NCBI RefSeq assembly: GCF_009796765.1 | Contig: NZ_CP047023.1 | Location: forward strand, 1,843,501-1,907,500 | Origin: Paraglaciecola sp. L3A3 | GTDB lineage: Bacteria; Pseudomonadota; Gammaproteobacteria; Enterobacterales; Alteromonadaceae | Length of the DNA stretch: 64,000 nucleotides | Reading direction: 5' to 3' | In this document: positions 9,911 to 18,458 of the stretch, piece after piece | Numbering within the stretch: position 1 is the first letter of the stretch | How the letters are laid out: every line of letters begins with the position of its first letter | Position numbers and translations under genes: made by a program | The notes under the pieces: generated by a model | Database searches by the model: none | What the model was told of the DNA's origin: nothing | Seen by the model: the letters and a program-made list of their open reading frames with translations, nothing else

Positions 9911-12354
9911 CTACCTCGGTAATAACTTAAAACGACGTATCTGTTTGTGATCAGCTAATGAGCGTAGGCTTAATATACTATTCCAAGTATTACGCTGTGG
10001 TTGCCAGTTCCACTGTCCTTCGATCTCTTGATAGTAGCGTTTCCCTAATGGTACGTAGCGTGAATCTATTTCTTCGACCCAGTAAACCTTGCTTGGCTGA
10101 GGTGATCCTGTAATTTTAATTGGATACCAACCTTGGCCGCCTGAAACGCTAAAACCTTGTAAGGCGTCGGCGTAAGATAACTGAGGGAGGGTTGACAGCA
10201 CTTTGCTGCCATCGGCTTTGGTGATAGTCACTTGGTTATTAACCGCTTCATTGATGGTTAAGGCTTGAATACCATTTTTACCACTAATAATTTTCTTAAT
10301 AGTGGTGTCGTTTCCAAGGTAATAATCAGCACTTGCTGGTAAGGCCAGCACTTCAATCGTGGCATTGATAATATCACCAGGCATCAACTTCACTATTTTA
10401 GGGTCTATGCCTAATTCAATATTTACATTATCTGCTTTGTTGTTATCTCCAACTTTGTAGGAATGTAACCAAGCGTTATTCAGTTTTTTACCAGCAATTG
10501 TGGCGCTAAAGTCACGATATTGCAGCACGATTACCATAACCATTACGTAAACTTTTAGGGTTTAGTTCTGCAGGTAATAAGGCCCAAGGGGCATTACCAA
10601 GCCAAGGTGTGGATACTGACTTAGTTTTTTGGGGACTTTGCAATGCCGTTAACTCTTGTGCGTTTTTCTGTCAGTGAATCACCTTGACCGTATTTCACTG
10701 ACAATGAATGGCCTGATGCATAATAATCATTACCAAATTGAAATAATGCCAAACGAGAAATATCGAAGGGTTTCAGCACTTCAAATTCAAGTTTGATATA
10801 AGCTCGATTTAAATCATCGCTACGTGGAATGATAAAAGTACTGCGTAATTTTGCTGAGTCATCTGAAGTGATTTCTTCGATAGATACTTCAGATAAAATA
10901 GGGCCTAAGGAATGAAATTCTGTTCTGGCTTGTTTCCATGGAATATAACGTCCATTTCTATCATGTAATAAACCCGTATCACCGCCACCAACATTACTAG
11001 TCCAGTTATAACCATCATCATCTTTTTTGTTGTTCATGCCCTTTTGAAATAAGGGCCTGATATCAGTAATCATTGAACGACGTAAAGCACGCCCAGGTTG
11101 AAAACAAAAGTGTTCACTCCAGTTGCCTAAAGCGGCTTCTAACCAAAAACCATTACCGCCCCAACCAACTAAACTCAGTTGTGCCACCGATGCCGCTGGT
11201 ACCCCATTCCAATTGGCATGCACTATTTCATAGGTATAAGTGTTATTACTCTTTGCCGGAACTTTTAAACTAAGGGATGTGTGGCTCCAACCTCCATCAT
11301 TTGTTAAGCGTGGACGACCTTTACGAATGTGCCAGTTTTTGCTTACTTGAATTGGCCAGCCAGTTTGAATGCCATTATTATCACGTAAAATAGGCACAAA
11401 TCCTGTTTGGGAATGTCTAGGATGTATAAATCGTAAATTAACGGTTTGTTCCTCGGCACTATCATTAGCTAAAGAAAAACTATTAGTGGTTGTTTTATCT
11501 AATACTTCAGGTGAGGTTTTACTTTGGGCTCTTGTTTTTTCTATTTCTGGTAGTTGAATTTCCCATGCGTTACTTGTCGGTTCAAAGGTTGCGGTTGCGT
11601 GATCCGAGGATATTTTGATATTGGTAACGGGGGAAGGTTGTAAATTAAACCATTGTACTTTTTGATTTGCCGTTAAATGATAAGACATTGTTAATGTATA
11701 AGCTTGGTTATCAAAATTTGTGACGGCAGTATTTATATCTTTGTCATTATTTTTCCACACTGGTTTGATAGAGGTAATATTAATGTTCTTGGTTGGGTTC
11801 AAGCTTAAAGATATGGATCCAGAATTGTGCCAAGCTTTCCAATCAAGATGCCCTTCTATATTAATAATCTGTTCGACATTATTATCTGGTACTAGAGAAA
11901 ATTCATGAAATGATATGTATTGATACCAATTGCCGGTTTCAATAAAGCGAATAGGGAAGGCATGATCCAACTCAGGAGGTAACTGTAGTTTTAATGAATA
12001 TGTTTTGTCGTTTGTTGTTAACACCTGAAATGATAACGCCTCAAATTTATTCTGCTTGGTAGTACTAAAGTGAAACTCCATTTCGATAGGGTTTACTTCA
12101 ACTTGATGTTGTCCTGCTTGCCAAACCAGTATGGTTTTGTCTTGGTTGAAGCCTCTTAAGTGCTTATCTTCAGGGCGATTAACAGTTAAAACGGGTACAC
12201 CATTTTTCCACATCAAGGAAGCAGGGTAACCACTATTATCTGGCGTACTGAGTTGTTGAGAAACATTTTTTTGTTGAGTGCTAATGGTACTTTGCTGTGC
12301 GCTATTACAAGCAATCAGTATGAACGACAAAAAAGGTAAGAACAGTAATTTCAT
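9911..12354 (-). pseudogene. Large secreted lipoprotein, family not recognised, interrupted by two frameshifts
   Basis: One reading spreads over three frames. Frame A (12354-10621) starts with a lipoprotein signal (MKLLFLPFLSFILIAC, lipobox LIAC) and runs about 577 codons to TAA at 10621. Just before that stop, at CCCCAAAAAA, a +1 shift opens frame B, which reads 'KSVSTPWLGNAPWALLPAEL' and on to about 10525. A second +1 shift there opens frame C (YRDFSATIAGK), which continues to the stop at 9911. Frame B has no start of its own and joins A and C naturally, so this was one protein of about 810 aa. I do not recognise the family. Visible features are an Ig-like N-terminal half and a Trp/Gly-rich core (QLSLVGWGGNGFWLEAALGN, SNVGGGDTG). 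Position between the TonB receptor and a sulfatase suggests a polysaccharide-acting enzyme or binding protein. The upstream in-frame ATG at 12372 would put six residues ahead of the lipoprotein signal. Both shifts may be assembly errors instead of decay. Confidence 0.7.
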
Positions 12355-12372
12355 TGAGTATCTCAGAGTCAT

Positions 12373-12793
12373 GTAGTGAAATTTATGAAAGTATAAGTTA
12401 AATATAATTAAACATGTGATTTATTCGGTAAATTATATGTAAATTTATTTTTATCTTCTTTGGGAATTTAGTTGCCATATTTTTGTTGGGTTGTATCGGT
12501 TTTTAATTCAAGTTTATTTGGCGTTCAACGTAAGAAGCCTGATTAAATTAATTTTTAATATGACTTATTATATCTAAAAGAATCTTTTGTTTTTTGTTTT
12601 TGGCTGTCAGAAATAGTATATGAATGATATTATTAAAGGTTAATAATCTATATATTGAATAATTGAACTTGCTAAGCACAGAGCGAGTAAAGAATACGAT
12701 TTAGAGGTCATAGCCTAAATGCACAATGGTCATTATGGCTTTGGCCATATCACAGATTTTACAGAACGATAATTAATCAAGGTCACACTCAAT
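12373..12793. other. Divergent intergenic region between lipoprotein gene and sulfatase
   Basis: About 420 bp, very AT-rich, with no supported gene. It must hold the outward promoters of the leftward lipoprotein gene and the rightward sulfatase. I could not single out a promoter or operator. Confidence 0.4.
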
Positions 12794-14179
12794 ATGAAAT
12801 CATATTTAGCTAACTTTATAAGCTTTTTAAAAGCTCCATTTATGTTGTATCTAGCTGGATTATTACTATTTACCCAAGGTTTACAAGCTAACGAGCAATC
12901 TAAAAGAGAGCAACCTAATATTATTTTTATATTTGCTGATGATTGGGGGATGGGAGACTTAGCTTCACATGGTCATCCTTATATAAAAACGCCAACCCTT
13001 GATCAGTTAGCGAAACAAGGTACTGATTTTATGCAGTTCACCGTTAACTCTCCAGTTTGCTCACCCAGTCGCACGGCAGTTATGACAGGTAAATATCCAG
13101 CACGTAATCAAGTACATCAGCATTTTGCCTCTGAAGAACTTAATAAACAGCATGATATGCCTGATTGGCTGCCTGCTGATCTTGTGATGATGCCAAGAAT
13201 ATTGCAACAAGCAGGTTATAAAACTGCACACTATGGCAAATGGCATTTAAGTGGCGGTGGTTTAAGTCATGCTCCAAAAGTAAATGATTATGGCTATGAC
13301 GATTCAGCCGTATGGGTAGGGCCAACTCCTGATTATAAAGGGGTAAAGCCAGCTTTATTGACGACATCAGCAGTAAATAAATCCATTGGATTCATCGAAA
13401 GAAATAGAACATCTCCGTTTTTTATTAACTTATGGATCCATGAATCACATGCTCCAATCAAGCCAACTATAGAAATGAAAGCGCGTTACCCTGAAACACC
13501 TGAACCATATAAATCATACTACGCAGTGATCACTGAAGCTGATAAACAAATCGGCCGATTATTACAACGTTTAAAAGAGCTTAAACTTGATGAAAATACC
13601 TTAATCATATTTTCCAGCGATAATGGTCCAGAACTGCCAAAACCTGATACAAATAGTAAACTATATAATTCAAGAGGCAGTTCTGGTGGATTACGTGGTC
13701 AAAAACGAAGTTTAATGCAAGGTGGGGTAAATGTACCTTTTATCGTGCGTTGGCCGGGTAAAACGCCTGCTAATACTATTGATCATACATCGGTGATCAC
13801 TGCGGTGGATCTGTTACCTACTTTTACTGCTATTGCAAAAGCCAAGTTACCGGCAGGCTTCGAAAGTGATGGAGAAGATGTAACCTTAGCGTTAACAGGA
13901 GGAAATTTTAAACGAGCAAAACCAGTATTTTGGGATTGGCGTGGATTCTCTAATCCAGCTCGAGATCATTGGGCGCAATTAGGGATGCGTCGAGGTGATT
14001 GGAAACTATTAGCTGATTCATCAGGTAAACGAATTGAATTGTTTAATATTGCTAGAAACCGTTTTCAACAAAACGATTTAAAAGGTGAGCATCCTGAGAT
14101 AGCAAAAACGATGAAAGCTGAATTGATGAGGTGGCAAAAAGAACTGCCTGTAAGTCCTTATTATAATAATAAACGCTAA
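12794..14179 (+). CDS. Secreted sulfatase (formylglycine type, S1 family)
   Basis: 461 aa. It hydrolyses sulfate esters, most likely on a polysaccharide. The N-terminus is a long signal peptide (residues about 1-32, ending LQA-NEQ). The metal-binding start of the fold is clear (PNIIFIFADDWGMGD, about residues 41-55). Cys89 in CSPSRTAVMTGK is the residue converted to formylglycine, in the C-x-P-S-R context. Further family motifs are 'HYGKWHL' near 145, 'INLWIHESHAPI' near 210 and 'IIFSSDNGPELP' near 273. The C-terminal subdomain ends at 461, normal for the family. An AAGG precedes the ATG. It is divergent from the broken lipoprotein gene and 475 bp upstream of the fucosidase, so it fits desulfation before or after defucosylation. 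The S1 subfamily and substrate cannot be fixed here. The maturase is not in the window. Confidence 0.93.
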   Translation: MKSYLANFISFLKAPFMLYLAGLLLFTQGLQANEQSKREQPNIIFIFADDWGMGDLASHGHPYIKTPTLDQLAKQGTDFMQFTVNSPVCSPSRTAVMTGKYPARNQVHQHFASEELNKQHDMPDWLPADLVMMPRILQQAGYKTAHYGKWHLSGGGLSHAPKVNDYGYDDSAVWVGPTPDYKGVKPALLTTSAVNKSIGFIERNRTSPFFINLWIHESHAPIKPTIEMKARYPETPEPYKSYYAVITEADKQIGRLLQRLKELKLDENTLIIFSSDNGPELPKPDTNSKLYNSRGSSGGLRGQKRSLMQGGVNVPFIVRWPGKTPANTIDHTSVITAVDLLPTFTAIAKAKLPAGFESDGEDVTLALTGGNFKRAKPVFWDWRGFSNPARDHWAQLGMRRGDWKLLADSSGKRIELFNIARNRFQQNDLKGEHPEIAKTMKAELMRWQKELPVSPYYNNKR

Positions 14180-14653
14180 AATAGTAGCAACTAAAAATGC
14201 AAGTTCAAAACGTTAGCAACTGAGATGTTCTTGCATTTATTGCACAAGTTATATTTGATTTCCTATAAAGTATAAATCCACATAAATATACTGTTCGTAG
14301 CAAAATAGACTTTATTCATTTTGAGTAATCGGTGTGTATCTATATTTAATTTAGATGTCAGTGTTATTGAGATTAATTTTCATTACATCTTGTCTCTGTG
14401 AACATTAATTTTATTTTTTTGGTTATTTATCTATGAACTTTCTAGCAAAATTTCCAGTATCTTTAGCGATATAGATTTATATTAATTATTAATTATTTGT
14501 TGCAAGTGTGTATTTTTATGTATATAAAAGCACTAATTTGTTGCATGTATGTATTCGTTAAACCTGTAGGTTGAGCTTAACCCTTTTATGCTTTTATTTT
14601 TGAAGATGAATATATATTTGCCATTCTAGCTTTTAATTGATTGGGAAAACTTA
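14180..14653. other. Intergenic region between sulfatase and fucosidase
   Basis: About 470 bp without a supported gene. AAATGCAAG (14195-14203) and CTTGCATTT (14230-14238) form a 9-bp stem just after the sulfatase stop, a weak terminator candidate without a clear T run. The rest is AT-rich and presumably includes the fucosidase promoter, so the two genes may be transcribed separately. Confidence 0.4.
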
Positions 14654-16513
14654 ATGAAAAAATTAGCAATAGCCATTACCGCTGCACTACTGAGTTCAAG
14701 TGTTTTAGCTGCTGACAAAGCAGATAAATCTATGGATGATCTGTGGGGAGATAACAGTGTTATTCAAAAACAGATCTCTGGTGAGCGTGGTGCATGGTTT
14801 AAAGAAGATAAGTACTCCATGTTTGTTCATTGGGGGTTGTATTCAATGACAGGCGGTGAATGGAACGGTAAAACTTATTACGGTATTGCTGAGTGGTTAA
14901 TGAGTCCACACATGGCTGATATTCCTAAAGAAGAATATAAAAAATTAGCAGCGAAGTTCAATCCAACAGATTTTGATGCCAAAGCTTGGGTTAAGCTAGC
15001 CGTTGATTCGGGCATGAAAAATATTGTTATTACCGCTAAACATCATGATGGTTTTGCCATGTATGACTCGGCAGCGAGTGATTATGATGTAATTGACGCA
15101 TCACCATACAAACGTGATCCCATGAAAGAGCTGGCAGAAGAATGTCAAAAAGCGGGTATTGGTTTAGGTTTTTATTATTCACAAAACCAAGATTGGTACG
15201 AACAAGGTAGTGCTAGAACAAGCTGGACTGCAGAAGATCAAACTAATTCTTTTGAAGACTATTTTAATAATAAAGTTGTGCCCCAAGTGACTGAATTATT
15301 AAGCAACTATGGGCCTATCTCCACAGTATGGTTTGATACTCCTGGACAAATGTCTAAAGCACACTCTATGCGCTTAGTTGAGTTAACTCAACAGTTACAA
15401 CCTAATGCCTTAATTAACAGCCGTATTGGTAACGGAGTAGGGGATTTTAAAACATTAGGTGATCATCACATTTCTGATATCAACCATACAGGTTTATGGG
15501 AAACAATCGACACAACTAACAGTTCTTGGTCATATGCTTGGTATGACGAAAACTGGAAAACCAGTAAAAAAATCGTTGAAAGCCTTATTACTACTGTGGG
15601 GCGTGGTGGTAGCTACATGTTAAATGTGGGCCCAGACGGGCAAGGTAACATTCCTCAGAAAGCCCAACAAAATTTATTAGCTGCCGGTGAGTGGGTAAAA
15701 GAAAATGGTGTCGCTATTTATGGTGCTGATGCATCACCATGGGGGCGTATCCAGCCTTGGGGTGATATTTCTGTTAAGGGCAACAAACTATATTTACATG
15801 TCACAGAATGGCCTAAAGAAGATGAAATTTATCTATCAGGTTTAAAAAATAATGTTGTGTCTGTTGAATTGTTAAACCCTATTGAAACTGGATTCTTTGA
15901 CGGTTTGTTTGGTGATGATAACGGCGTGAGCTATGAAAAGTCGAATTCCGGCTGGACAGTGTTTAACTTGCCTAAAGACCAACCTAAAGAATTGTCTACT
16001 ACCATAGTGGTCGAATTAGACGGCGAACCGCAAGTTGATGACACAATTGGTATTGACCCGATTCAAAGCACTTATTTGAGCTCAGTATTTTCTAAATGTA
16101 ATTCAGGCTGTAAAAACGGCCAATCTCGTTGGATGGAAAAGTTTGGTGAGTGGAAATACGCTGAAAATATTATGAATTGGGACAATACAGGTAAGGCAAC
16201 TTGGTCTGTAGATGTGGCAAAGGCCGGAGAGTATATATTAGACGTTGAATATTCGGCAGATGATACTGTTGATTTTAGTGAATGGTATTTCACTATAGGT
16301 GGTAAAGATTACGCCATGCAAGCTATTGATTCAGGGAATCGCCATAACTCAAAACGTCAAATGGGCGGCCGTACGTTATTGCGTTTCCATACTGCCACCT
16401 TAGCATTAGTTGACATGCCCGCTGGTAAACAAGAAATAGTTGTTCGACCTAAATCTGAAGTGACTGGCGGTGGGATTCTATTACGTTCTATTAGTTTTAG
16501 ACCTGTAAAATAA
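14654..16513 (+). CDS. Alpha-L-fucosidase, GH29 family, secreted
   Basis: 619 aa. It removes alpha-linked L-fucose by the retaining mechanism of GH29. The signal peptide is residues 1-19 (VLA-ADKAD). The catalytic (beta/alpha)8 domain covers about 45-370: 'FVHWGLYSM' near 57-65, 'TAKHHDGFAMY' near 127-137 and 'VWFDTPGQ' with Asp228 as the nucleophile by position in the family motif. 'GRGGSYMLNVGPDGQG' is a typical late GH29 signature. Residues about 370-460 form the usual C-terminal beta domain. Residues about 470-619 (from STYLSSVFSKC) are an extra module, probably carbohydrate-binding. Together with the sulfatase and TonB receptor this supports a fucose-containing, sulfated substrate such as fucoidan fragments. 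That substrate is an inference. Confidence 0.94.
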   Translation: MKKLAIAITAALLSSSVLAADKADKSMDDLWGDNSVIQKQISGERGAWFKEDKYSMFVHWGLYSMTGGEWNGKTYYGIAEWLMSPHMADIPKEEYKKLAAKFNPTDFDAKAWVKLAVDSGMKNIVITAKHHDGFAMYDSAASDYDVIDASPYKRDPMKELAEECQKAGIGLGFYYSQNQDWYEQGSARTSWTAEDQTNSFEDYFNNKVVPQVTELLSNYGPISTVWFDTPGQMSKAHSMRLVELTQQLQPNALINSRIGNGVGDFKTLGDHHISDINHTGLWETIDTTNSSWSYAWYDENWKTSKKIVESLITTVGRGGSYMLNVGPDGQGNIPQKAQQNLLAAGEWVKENGVAIYGADASPWGRIQPWGDISVKGNKLYLHVTEWPKEDEIYLSGLKNNVVSVELLNPIETGFFDGLFGDDNGVSYEKSNSGWTVFNLPKDQPKELSTTIVVELDGEPQVDDTIGIDPIQSTYLSSVFSKCNSGCKNGQSRWMEKFGEWKYAENIMNWDNTGKATWSVDVAKAGEYILDVEYSADDTVDFSEWYFTIGGKDYAMQAIDSGNRHNSKRQMGGRTLLRFHTATLALVDMPAGKQEIVVRPKSEVTGGGILLRSISFRPVK

Positions 16514-16530
16514 GATTTGTTTTAGCGGAT

Positions 16531-16604
16531 TATAAATGTATGGCTGTCATGGCGCTGTTAGGTAGTGTAAATGTCCACAGTTGTGTCGGCCATACTCATT
16601 TATA
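16531..16604 (+). other. Long imperfect hairpin downstream of the fucosidase gene
   Basis: Arm TATAAATGTATGGC (16531-16544) pairs with GCCATACTCATTTATA (16589-16604) with a two-base bulge, enclosing a loop of about 44 nt. There is no T run, so this is a 3' structure of unknown role, not a standard terminator. Confidence 0.35.
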
Positions 16605-16672
16605 TAGATCAAGCACAGCTATATCATCATGTTGATTTTTGGGTGCTAACTACTGCAATGGCGTTTTGAATT

Positions 16673-18175
16673 ATGAAGATAATCTCCCGTGCCCTGATTT
16701 TGACTGGGACTATACTGCTGAGCGCAGGTCTTAATGCTAGAGATTTGTTATTGGCAGATCACTATTTTGCAGAGAAGAAATACGAATTAGCATTAAAAGA
16801 ATATAAGTTGATAGCCGATGTCGGCAATCCACGAGCCTATTATCAATTAGGTGTCATTCATTTTAATGGCTTTTGGGTTGAAACAAATTTTTTAGAATCG
16901 TTAATCTGGTTTTCATTAGCAGCTGAACAAGATTATAAAGATTCAAAACAACTTGTCGAAAAACTGTTTGCGCAAATTTCAGTAAAACAAAAAGAACAAG
17001 TGGCTAATATTGTTGCTGACTATTTGCTTAATTTTGGTAAAACTTCAGTGACGGATAAATTTTATCCTAGTATTAATGAGATTAATCTAGGAAAAAAAGT
17101 TGTGGTTGTTGATAATAGTGATCGTTTTATTGGAGATTTAGCAGGCGACGAGCAGGACACTGCAGAAGAATTTGACGAGCTAGCAGGTTTTGCTGATTCA
17201 GACGATTTAGGGTTTTCAGATCAGTTTAATACTGCAGTCGATCCTCTTGGTATTAGTGTGGGATCGTCTGCAGCTTCGTTAAATCTTCCATACTTTTTAA
17301 TCGTTGATTACGATATTGAAACTGATGGCTCCCGTCGAAATTTAGTTCCCGTTACTAGTTATGGTTACATAAAAGATATTCTTTATACTATTTCTAGTAC
17401 AGGTGTAGCAGAGCCAACATTAGAACAGCAGCCGGTTCCTTTTATTGGTCGTTCTTATCAAGGTTCGGCTAGTTATGGAAAAAGCTTATTTAGAGATAAG
17501 ACCCCCATACTTTATCGCCGAATTAGAAGGCTAGCACTGCAATTACAAAATCAATCGACGCCGATTGGTAAATACCAATATGCTCATACTTTGATGAGTT
17601 ATACTTGGTTAAATGCGACTGATGAAAAAATAAATCAATTATTAAAAGAATCATCTGAAGCTGGCGTCATTCAGGCTCAACTTGAATATGGACTTAAATT
17701 ATACCGAGATCAAGATGATATAAAATCAGCTGTTAAATGGATTTTAGAAGCGGCTAAACAAACCAATACTGAAGCTGAATATCGCTTAGGTAAAATATTG
17801 CTGAATAGTCCCTGGGTAATTAAAGACGAAAAGAAAGCAGTCATGTGGTTAGAGTCAGCGGCAAATAAAAGGCATGTTGCAGCGATAAAAGACGTCGTTT
17901 ATTTAAGATTGTTAGCTGATGATCAGTCGTTAAGAAATACTAAAGAAGCGATTAGGCTTTTAGATGGATTAACTGAGACTCAAAATAGAGATCCTGTTTA
18001 TCATTATTTACGGGCGGTATCGCATACTAAGTCTGAAACTCGCCAGTTAAGTACCGCATTTAAACATATGCGTACTGCTATCAGTTTAGCTAATGATCTA
18101 GATTGGAATACCGATGAGTGGCAAGCCTGGTTACAACAATGGACCGAAGGTGTAGTGACTGTTCAAGATTTGTAA
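16673..18175 (+). CDS. Secreted Sel1/TPR-repeat protein
   Basis: 500 aa. A signal peptide (residues 1-22, GLNA-RDLL) is followed by one N-terminal Sel1-like block ('ALKEYKLIADVGNPRAYYQLG', about 37-57). Residues about 145-185 are acidic. A central beta-rich segment (LPYFLIVDYDIETDGSRRN, about 208-226) resembles the C-terminal domain of TonB-like energy transducers. Several Sel1/TPR repeats follow from about 320 to 490 ('AGVIQAQLEYGLKLYRDQ', 'TEAEYRLGKILL'). Such proteins are periplasmic scaffolds; no partner is evident. It is followed by its own terminator and is probably a single-gene unit. The TonB-like resemblance is only a local one seen by eye. Confidence 0.7.
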   Translation: MKIISRALILTGTILLSAGLNARDLLLADHYFAEKKYELALKEYKLIADVGNPRAYYQLGVIHFNGFWVETNFLESLIWFSLAAEQDYKDSKQLVEKLFAQISVKQKEQVANIVADYLLNFGKTSVTDKFYPSINEINLGKKVVVVDNSDRFIGDLAGDEQDTAEEFDELAGFADSDDLGFSDQFNTAVDPLGISVGSSAASLNLPYFLIVDYDIETDGSRRNLVPVTSYGYIKDILYTISSTGVAEPTLEQQPVPFIGRSYQGSASYGKSLFRDKTPILYRRIRRLALQLQNQSTPIGKYQYAHTLMSYTWLNATDEKINQLLKESSEAGVIQAQLEYGLKLYRDQDDIKSAVKWILEAAKQTNTEAEYRLGKILLNSPWVIKDEKKAVMWLESAANKRHVAAIKDVVYLRLLADDQSLRNTKEAIRLLDGLTETQNRDPVYHYLRAVSHTKSETRQLSTAFKHMRTAISLANDLDWNTDEWQAWLQQWTEGVVTVQDL

Positions 18176-18183
18176 TTCAATGC

Positions 18184-18229
18184 AGGTATTTGATTGGTTA
18201 TTTTTATCAATCCAATACCTATATTTTTA
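18184..18229 (+). terminator. Rho-independent terminator after the Sel1-repeat gene
   Basis: Arms AGGTATTTGATTG (18184-18196) and CAATCCAATACCT (18208-18220) pair with one mismatch. TATATTTTT follows. It sits 8 bases past the stop codon, between convergent genes. Confidence 0.65.
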
Positions 18230-18458
18230 AAATGCGTTGAGTAAAGTTTGCAAAAACGACATGTTTTTTAGTCTTGAATTATCATTGCAGAACTATAATA
18301 TTGCCAGCTCAGATATATGTCGGTTTTATTCTTGTGTTGTATCTTCAAGTCTTGTTCTGTTAATTTTAAACGGACTGTAAGGGTTAAGTTTGAGGTTGGA
18401 TAAGCTACTGTTAAATTATTCTGATTATTTGTGGGCTGCTAAATACCTTTGTCACACA

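Noticed and set aside
9911..10543. Independent 210-aa gene starting at 10543
   Set aside because: It has no signal peptide or ribosome binding site, and the sequence just upstream continues the same protein in another frame, so it is the tail of the frameshifted lipoprotein gene.
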